From NCBI GenBank assembly GCA_016214445.1, contig JACROM010000070.1, positions 1 to 15,795 of the forward strand: a stretch of DNA of 15,795 nt. The letters are read 5' to 3'. The notes under the pieces are model-generated. The model worked only from the letters and a program-made list of their open reading frames with translations, was not told the DNA's origin and made no database searches. Shown here one piece after another: positions 11,781-15,795 of this stretch. Position 1 is the stretch's first letter. Every line of letters begins with the position of its first letter. The position numbers and the translations under genes were made by a program. The stretch is from Microcaldota archaeon (lineage in GTDB: Archaea > Micrarchaeota > Micrarchaeia > Norongarragalinales > Norongarragalinaceae).

Positions 11781-12824
11781 TCAGACAAGCACCTTGACGG
11801 AATCCTTTTCCACAATCACGGTCGTCTCGGCCTGGCTGACGAGCCCCTTGTTTATTTCCACCAGGACCGGGTACTCTTGGAGTATGCCTTGCCTTGTGAG
11901 GTCGCGGAGCGCGAGGCCTGTTGATGTTTCCGAACCCAAAGCCCCGAGCAGGTGGCGTTTGGCGAACGGAAGCGTTTGCCGTTTTTCGCCAATCCAATCC
12001 AGCGCTTTCCTGCTCTGCGGCAGGCGTACTCGTTTGGGGTTGAAGAGCGAGTAGATTTCTGTGAAGGAGCCGTCCTCCACTTTGCCGGCTCCGGTTGTGG
12101 CGAACGGCTCTATGGCGAAGACGTCCCCTTCCTCGAAAACGTAGTCTCCTTTCGGCACGTTTGGGATGCTTATTCCGGCGTGCACCATGTATGGGGCCAA
12201 GGCGTGCCCGCACAGGTTCTCTATTGGCTTGAAGCCCCGCGAAGTGATTGCGTCATATATTGCCTGGCCTGCGTCCTTGGTCGTCTTGCCTGCACGTATT
12301 ACGCTTATCGCATCCTCTAATGCTTGCTTGCTTGCTTCTATGAGCTTTTCGTTCTCGTTTGAGCCGCAAAAAGTAAATGCCTGGTCTATGATATAGCCGT
12401 CTATGTGCACCCCGATGTCAACCTTGAGCAGGTCGTTTTCCCCCAGAATGCGTTCATCGTTTATTTTGGCGGTGTCGTGAGCGGCTTCTTCGTTGATGGA
12501 AAGATTGACCGGGAAAGCATAGTCCGCGCCCTGGCTTGCTATTTCCGCCTCTATCTTCTCCGCTATTTCAGCCATCTTCATTCCGGGCCTTATGAGGTCT
12601 TCGGCGAACTCGCGTATGCTTGAAGCCACTCTGGCTGCCTCAACGTACTTTTTGATGTCCTCTCCATGGTTTTCCGAGTTGTCCAAGCCGACCCGTGGCG
12701 GACTTGCTGGCGGACTTGCTGCCTCGGCGTACTTTTTGATGTCCTCTCCATGGTTTTCCGAGTTGTCCAAGCCGACCCGTGGCGGACTTGCTGCCTCGGC
12801 GTACTTTTTGATGTTGTCTTCCAT
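11781..12824 (-). CDS. map: type II methionine aminopeptidase with expanded N terminus
   Basis: This dinuclear metalloprotease removes the initiator Met in the cytosol. All metal ligands are recognisable: Asp in LLKVDIGVHIDG, Asp in YIIDQAF, His in ENLCGHALAPY, Glu in FAIEPFATTG and Glu in VSQAETTVIV; the substrate-binding His of NLSINEEAAHDTAK is also there. Archaeal enzymes are about 290-300 residues; this one is 347. The excess is at the N terminus, where KKYxEAA, which leads into the first helix, occurs three times (KKYAEAASPP, KKYAEAASPPASPP, KKYVEAARVAS) with RVGLDNSENHGEDI between copies. The ATG at 12824 is preferred, 30 bases from a TATA-like box; an upstream in-frame extension lies beyond the promoter. 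The insert is in frame, so the enzyme is probably still active. Confidence 0.92.
   Translation of the reverse strand: MEDNIKKYAEAASPPRVGLDNSENHGEDIKKYAEAASPPASPPRVGLDNSENHGEDIKKYVEAARVASSIREFAEDLIRPGMKMAEIAEKIEAEIASQGADYAFPVNLSINEEAAHDTAKINDERILGENDLLKVDIGVHIDGYIIDQAFTFCGSNENEKLIEASKQALEDAISVIRAGKTTKDAGQAIYDAITSRGFKPIENLCGHALAPYMVHAGISIPNVPKGDYVFEEGDVFAIEPFATTGAGKVEDGSFTEIYSLFNPKRVRLPQSRKALDWIGEKRQTLPFAKRHLLGALGSETSTGLALRDLTRQGILQEYPVLVEINKGLVSQAETTVIVEKDSVKVLV
12637..12814. repeat. 72-base in-frame tandem repeat within the methionine aminopeptidase gene
   Basis: Two full 72-base copies (12637-12708 and 12721-12792) and a 22-base partial third (12793-12814) lie head to tail. The full copies differ only at two bases near their start (CCTCAAC against CCTCGGC). 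A separate 12-base duplication of GGCGGACTTGCT (12697-12708 and 12709-12720) sits between them. Both periods are multiples of three, so the reading frame is kept (24 and 4 residues). Each unit contains a partial palindrome in which GTCC and GCC pair with GGC and GGAC (12681-12703 and its copy). Confidence 0.95.
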
Positions 12825-12850
12825 TGGGAATTTTATTTGAGTGCGAAGGC

Positions 12851-12859
12851 ATTTAACGG
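12851..12859. promoter_or_regulatory. shared TATA box between methionine aminopeptidase (-) and FKBP leader ORF (+)
   Basis: ATTTAACGG contains a symmetric TTTAA core centred at 12854. It is 30 bases from the aminopeptidase ATG (12824) and 26 bases from the first ATG of the FKBP side (12880). No other AT-rich block fits the ATG at 12951, so transcription to the right is expected to begin at or near 12880. Confidence 0.45.
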
Positions 12860-12879
12860 TTCGCGTTCTCAACTTGCCT

Positions 12880-12954
12880 ATGAAGGCTTTGCTGCTTTTA
12901 CTGTTTGGCAAGCCAGTGGTAACGTCGGCTTTGCGGACTGGCGACTTCCCATGA
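12880..12954 (+). CDS. 24-residue leader ORF: duplicated, truncated copy of the FKBP signal peptide start
   Basis: The ORF reads MKALLLLLFG, then KPVVTSALRTGDFP and TGA. Its first 26 bases are identical to the start of the FKBP gene 71 bases further on, and the next five differ at one base. Because 71 is not a multiple of three, this copy cannot read into the FKBP frame; instead its TGA overlaps the FKBP ATG (12951) as ATGA. Its ATG lies 26 bases from the TATA box, where the other genes of this window place their start. It may be the ribosome entry point from which FKBP translation is restarted, or just a duplication scar. Confidence 0.5.
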   Translation: MKALLLLLFGKPVVTSALRTGDFP

Positions 12955-12981
12955 AGGCTTTGCTGCTTTTACTGTTCGGCA
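12880..12981. repeat. direct repeat of the FKBP start region, 71-base period
   Basis: Copies at 12880-12910 and 12951-12981 agree at 30 of 31 bases. The 40 bases between them have no counterpart after the second copy, so this is a duplication with an extra segment rather than a clean tandem repeat. It lies within 100 bases of the 72-base repeat in the divergent gene. Confidence 0.9.
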
Positions 12982-13541
12982 TATTACTGCTTTTCGGCTG
13001 CGTCGACCAGACAGTTGATTCGAGTCCGAACGCGAGTCAGGCGAATTCCGCTGGCTTGGGTGATTCTATTGTGGCAGTTGAGAAAGGTGAGGTAAAGGAG
13101 GGCGATGTCGTTTACGTTGATTACGTCGGTTCTTCCGAAAGTAAGGTTTTCGACACTTCGCTGAAAGCTGAGGCAGAGAAGGCCGGGTTGCCGTTGAGGC
13201 CGTCTTACGCTCCGCTGTCGTTCACAGTTGGCGCGGGCCAGATGATAAAAGGTTTTGATGCTGCTGTTGTCGGCATGAAGGTTGGCGAGGAGAAAACAGT
13301 TGACTTGCCTCCTGAACAAGCGTATGGCATGCCGCGAAGTGATTTGATTTTGAAGCTTCCGCGTGGCAGGTTCCAGCAGCTTGCTGAACTTAAGGTCGGA
13401 AGCCAGGTCGTGTCGCCTGAAGGCGCGCAGGGAGTTGTCACTGCTTTCGACAACGAGTCAATTACAGTAGATTTTAATCATTTTCTCGCAGGCAAAACTC
13501 TGGAGTTCAAAATCATCTTACGTGAGATTAAGCCGGCTTGA
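12951..13541 (+). CDS. FKBP-type peptidyl-prolyl isomerase, lipoprotein
   Basis: This 196-residue protein starts MKALLLLLFGILLLFGC, a signal peptide ending in a lipobox (LFGC), so it should be lipid-anchored outside the membrane. A short Ser/Asn-rich linker is followed by an FKBP domain: VKEGDVVYVDYVGS, KVFDTS, LSFTVGAGQMIKGFDAAVVGMKVGEEKTVDLPPEQAYG in pieces. The insert-in-flap (IF) domain of SlyD-like archaeal enzymes follows (about 125-170: LPRGRFQQL, VVSPEGAQGVVTAF, SITVDFNHFLAGKTLEF). It would help fold secreted proteins. A longer frame is open upstream to 12666, but it runs antisense through the aminopeptidase gene and is not credible. The start is preceded by a truncated copy of itself, so expression may depend on translational coupling. 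Confidence 0.9.
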   Translation: MKALLLLLFGILLLFGCVDQTVDSSPNASQANSAGLGDSIVAVEKGEVKEGDVVYVDYVGSSESKVFDTSLKAEAEKAGLPLRPSYAPLSFTVGAGQMIKGFDAAVVGMKVGEEKTVDLPPEQAYGMPRSDLILKLPRGRFQQLAELKVGSQVVSPEGAQGVVTAFDNESITVDFNHFLAGKTLEFKIILREIKPA

Positions 13542-13560
13542 GGAGTAGCTTTTAAAAATG

Positions 13561-13607
13561 TGCCCTTTTAGGGACACAAAACTCGAAAATGTGTCCTTAT
13601 TGGGGCA
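13561..13607. terminator. bidirectional terminator-like hairpin between convergent genes
   Basis: A perfect seven-base stem GGACACA/TGTGTCC (13572-13578, 13590-13596) with an 11-base loop sits inside an outer stem TGCCC/GGGCA (13561-13565, 13603-13607). Five T bases follow on the plus strand (13610-13614) and five T bases on the minus strand (13559-13555). It lies between the FKBP stop and the 3' end of the convergent surface-protein gene and would serve both. Confidence 0.55.
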
Positions 13608-13639
13608 GATTTTTATGCCTGTTTTCGAGCTGAACGCAC

Positions 13640-14065
13640 TCACGACTTTCCGTGCCTGCGCATGACTAGAAGCGCCGCGACAAGCGAAGCTATTATCGCC
13701 GCCGGGTGTATCTCCGGCACAGGCCTCGGCGGCTGGCCAATCGAGCTGAATACGCACTTCGCTTTCTGCCCGTCCTTGCTTGCGGTTACGGTGTAGTTGC
13801 CGTTCTTTTTCGCCTCCACCTTGAATTCGCTGAAGCCGTTCTCGCATTTTTCGCTTTGCACGCTTACTGGTTCGGCCTTGGGTGCGGCCACTTCTATCCG
13901 GTCGACGCACAACCCGGAGCCTGAAGAGTCAATTGCGTACACGGTGATGTTCGTTTTCGCCGGCGCTATCAGCAAGTGTTCCGGACAGTTGATTGTTATT
14001 GCCGCGCTTTGCGCGCTAACAAGAAAGACGAAAGACAAAACCAAGGAGAGCGCGAGAAGCTTCAT
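13640..14065 (-). CDS. small secreted Ig-like protein with CTERM-like C-terminal anchor
   Basis: This 141-residue protein has a signal peptide (MKLLALSLVLSFVFLVSAQSA), a single beta-rich domain with four Cys (INCPEHLLI, NITVYAIDSSGSGLCVDRIEV, SEKCENGF, AKCVFSS), and a tail of PRPVPEIHP, a hydrophobic helix (AAIIASLVAALLVM) and RRHGKS. Pro-Glu motif, helix and Arg cluster are the three parts of archaeosortase-type CTERM sorting signals. The whole mature domain is homologous to the C-terminal domain of the next gene (CPDKLIAAEEANVTVF, CIGGV, YKDCKSGK, SECEFNS), so this looks like a stand-alone copy of that module. The TATA box is 25 bases from the ATG. The function is probably structural or adhesive at the cell surface. 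Confidence 0.8.
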   Translation of the reverse strand: MKLLALSLVLSFVFLVSAQSAAITINCPEHLLIAPAKTNITVYAIDSSGSGLCVDRIEVAAPKAEPVSVQSEKCENGFSEFKVEAKKNGNYTVTASKDGQKAKCVFSSIGQPPRPVPEIHPAAIIASLVAALLVMRRHGKS

Positions 14066-14084
14066 CAGTTGTGTTTACGTTGGT

Positions 14085-14097
14085 AGGATAAAAAACT
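14085..14097 (-). promoter_or_regulatory. TATA box of the small surface-protein gene
   Basis: GAGTTTTTTATCC on the minus strand is centred about 25 bases before the ATG at 14065, predicting a leaderless transcript separate from that of the upstream paralogue. Confidence 0.5.
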
Positions 14098-14142
14098 CTA
14101 TGCTTAGGCTTCTGTAGGCACAACGCCGAGCTAAACACATAC

Positions 14143-15795
14143 CTATGCTTTTCTTCTTGCCATGGCGAACGCGAGCAGCGCTACCAGCGCTATGATTATT
14201 TCGCTTGTTTCAGGTGTGGGAGTGGGCTTCTTCTTGACCGAGTTGAACTCGCATTCCGAGGTTTTTCCGTTTCCTTTCGCTTCCACCTTGTAGGTTCCGC
14301 CGAGGGTGGTGTTGACCCAGAAGACGTGTTTTCCGGATTTGCAGTCCTTGTACTCTGTTTTGGTTTTCTCCCCGCCAACTGTAACGCTCATAGTTACTCC
14401 GCCTATGCATTTCGGGAAACCGTTCTCGTAATAGAACACGGTAACGTTGGCTTCCTCAGCTGCAATCAGCTTGTCCGGGCACTTGGCCACCAGGCCGCTC
14501 GCCATCTCGGTTTGAACTGGTTTTTGGATGCTCGTCTGCTGCTTAGCTGTTTCAGCTACCGCATAGCTTGAGAAAGCTGCCGCGTCGAAGGAGACGCTTG
14601 TGGGGCTGTAGGCCACGTTCAGGCACCGGTCAGTAGGACAGGGCGCACCCGTAGCTGTTATCTCCTCGTAACTTTTGGCTGGCTTGTTCAGGTAAAGCAG
14701 CGCAGGTTCCTTGAGTCCGGTTGTTCTTATGGTGACGCTGGCTGGCTTTGTTGGCTTGGTGAGGCTTTCCGAAATTTTTGAAGAGTTTATTGAAAACCAC
14801 GAGTCGCCCCACTCCACTGCCGAGTCTATGTCCGCGTTACACACGTCAACAGGTGTCGCGTATTTGATGCTGAATTTTCCAGGAGCTTCCAGTTCGAACC
14901 CTTCGAGCGTTTTCAGGTCAAGGAACCTGTCTGTTTCGAGTTTCGAGCGGACGTTTGTAGTGGAACCGGCGAACTTCGTTGTTTTCGGTTCGGTTCTGCA
15001 GAGCTTGCTCAAATCTGAGGCGCACTCGCCCCATTTTCCTTCCGCGCTGCATGTTTGTATTCCAGTAAGCTGGTTTTGCGTGCATTCTTTGGTTGCGGCA
15101 GGCCTGCATTCGGAATAGCACTCTGCTTTGGAAGGGTTGCATCCGTTCGGGCATTGTTGCACTATCGTTTTTTGCGTCTTGCTTTCAATGCCGCAGCCTA
15201 TGGTTGTGCTTATAGTGGTTGTGGCCGTAGTGCTTCCGGCGGATTGCGTTTGCGCTTGTGGCGGGACGGTCTGCGTTTTCGTTTCCCGGCACACTATGCG
15301 GTCAGACTGCGGGTCTTCGTTTCCGCCAACTTCGCCCACCCACTCCACACCGTCGCCGATGTAGTTTGTTGGGCAGTTCGTGTACGTCCCCTGTATCGGG
15401 GCTACCGCGACAGCGTCGCCGCTCTTCACGAGGGCGCTTCCGGCAGCTGACAGTGGGCAGCAGCGTATTGCCGCGTAAGTGGGCTGATTTGTCGTCATGT
15501 AAAGCCGCACTCCAGTCAGGAAAGCGTCCCCGTTGCATGCCGCGCGGCCGGCGCGGCTTGGCACGTTGTTTAGTATGTTTTGTTCCGAACATGCCGCGTC
15601 GTTCACGGTTACTTTCGTTCCGCTTGCGGTCAGGCTGCAGCACGTTATGACATTGTTGTTTCGCGCGGCGCCGAGGATCATGCCCGCCATCACTTTTCCG
15701 GACGGGCACGCATTGTTACCAGCAGCTAAAACATGGGTGGTGCAGTCGGATAAAGCTAAGGTGGCTTTTTGTGGCGCCGGTGTCGGCGAGGCTGT
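14143..15795 (-). CDS. large Cys-rich surface protein with CTERM-like tail, N terminus outside window
   Basis: The frame is open to the window edge, so at least 550 residues are encoded and the start is not visible; the ATG at 15693 is internal. From the visible N side there are two related modules (NACPSGKVMAGMILG...ITCCSL and AACNGDAFLTGVRLY...IRCCPL), each ending in a CC pair. A Thr/Ser/Gln-rich linker (STTATTTISTT) and a Cys-rich module (QQCPNGCNPSKAECYSECRP, KECTQNQLTGIQTCS) follow. Next is a beta domain (FSIKYATPVDVCNADIDSAVEW). The C-terminal Ig-like domain is shared with the neighbour at 13640-14065, then come TPTPETSE, a hydrophobic helix and ARRKA. This is a secreted, probably membrane-anchored or sortase-processed protein. 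The CC modules look like those of lectin-like or phage-tail-like repeats, but I cannot assign them. Confidence 0.8.
   Translation of the reverse strand, partial: TASPTPAPQKATLALSDCTTHVLAAGNNACPSGKVMAGMILGAARNNNVITCCSLTASGTKVTVNDAACSEQNILNNVPSRAGRAACNGDAFLTGVRLYMTTNQPTYAAIRCCPLSAAGSALVKSGDAVAVAPIQGTYTNCPTNYIGDGVEWVGEVGGNEDPQSDRIVCRETKTQTVPPQAQTQSAGSTTATTTISTTIGCGIESKTQKTIVQQCPNGCNPSKAECYSECRPAATKECTQNQLTGIQTCSAEGKWGECASDLSKLCRTEPKTTKFAGSTTNVRSKLETDRFLDLKTLEGFELEAPGKFSIKYATPVDVCNADIDSAVEWGDSWFSINSSKISESLTKPTKPASVTIRTTGLKEPALLYLNKPAKSYEEITATGAPCPTDRCLNVAYSPTSVSFDAAAFSSYAVAETAKQQTSIQKPVQTEMASGLVAKCPDKLIAAEEANVTVFYYENGFPKCIGGVTMSVTVGGEKTKTEYKDCKSGKHVFWVNTTLGGTYKVEAKGNGKTSECEFNSVKKKPTPTPETSEIIIALVALLAFAMARRKA

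Noticed and set aside
12637..12814. Tandem repeats as a CRISPR array
   Set aside because: The copies are head to tail with no variable spacers, the period is a multiple of three, and they lie in frame inside an aminopeptidase gene.
12666..12950. N-terminal extension of the FKBP protein (frame open from 12666)
   Set aside because: The extension runs antisense through the aminopeptidase gene and its promoter, and the lipoprotein signal peptide begins cleanly at 12951.
13518..13910. Minus-strand 130-codon frame overlapping the small surface-protein gene
   Set aside because: It is out of frame with a gene that has a signal peptide, homologous domain and anchor, and it reads as Arg-rich shadow sequence.
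15693..15795. Start of the large surface protein at the ATG at 15693
   Set aside because: The same frame continues upstream without a stop to the window edge with similar composition (NACPSGKV), so this Met is internal.

Overview
The window looks like chromosomal DNA of an archaeon, most likely a small-genome DPANN-type lineage (Diapherotrites/Micrarchaeota-like). This is inference from gene content, not from a marker-gene match. The evidence is an archaeal type II methionine aminopeptidase, a dolichyl-phosphate-type glycosyltransferase, an interrupted tRNA with bulge-helix-bulge splice sites (one of them in the T-loop), TATA boxes centred about 25-30 bases upstream of most first-gene start codons with no Shine-Dalgarno need (leaderless mRNAs), and secreted Cys-rich proteins of the CGNxxC type.

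Layout. 1-1929 (+): a C25/gingipain-like cysteine peptidase, cut by the window edge, is translationally coupled to a membrane-anchored Cys-rich protein, followed by a doubtful small membrane ORF and a tRNA-like remnant. 1854-5358 (-): a three-gene operon of sugar-nucleotide epimerase, dolichyl-phosphate hexose-type GT2 and a large GT-C-like membrane protein, probably a lipid-linked glycan or cell-surface glycosylation unit. 5447-6193 (-): an orphan gene with no recognised family. 6237-7784 (-): an AbiEii/AbiEi toxin-antitoxin pair in reversed order, sitting between two direct repeats; one repeat is the true 3' end of an EamA transporter gene and the other is a displaced, diverged copy of that end. 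7684-8532 (-): the intact EamA gene. 8593-8843 (+): a tRNA-Arg(CCG) carrying two introns. 8844-9144: a decayed OGG-type DNA glycosylase fragment. 9145-9920 (+): a second nucleotidyltransferase overlapping a 72-residue partner, a toxin-antitoxin candidate. 9955-11076 (-): an unrecognised membrane protein. 11188-11739 (-): a winged-helix/nucleotidyltransferase fusion with an operator-like inverted repeat over its start. 11781-13541: divergent methionine aminopeptidase and FKBP lipoprotein genes whose 5' ends have both undergone recent-looking local duplications. 13640-15795 (-): two paralogous surface proteins sharing a C-terminal Ig-like domain and a CTERM-like sorting tail; the second runs off the window.

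The most unusual features are the T-loop tRNA intron built of three consecutive hairpins, the AbiE cassette between EamA 3'-end repeats, three separate nucleotidyltransferase-fold modules within 5 kb (each with a promoter-proximal inverted repeat), the in-frame tandem expansion of the methionine aminopeptidase N terminus, and the duplicated signal-peptide start of the FKBP gene that turns the promoter-proximal copy into a 24-residue leader ORF. I had no search tool, so family assignments rest on motifs read by eye.
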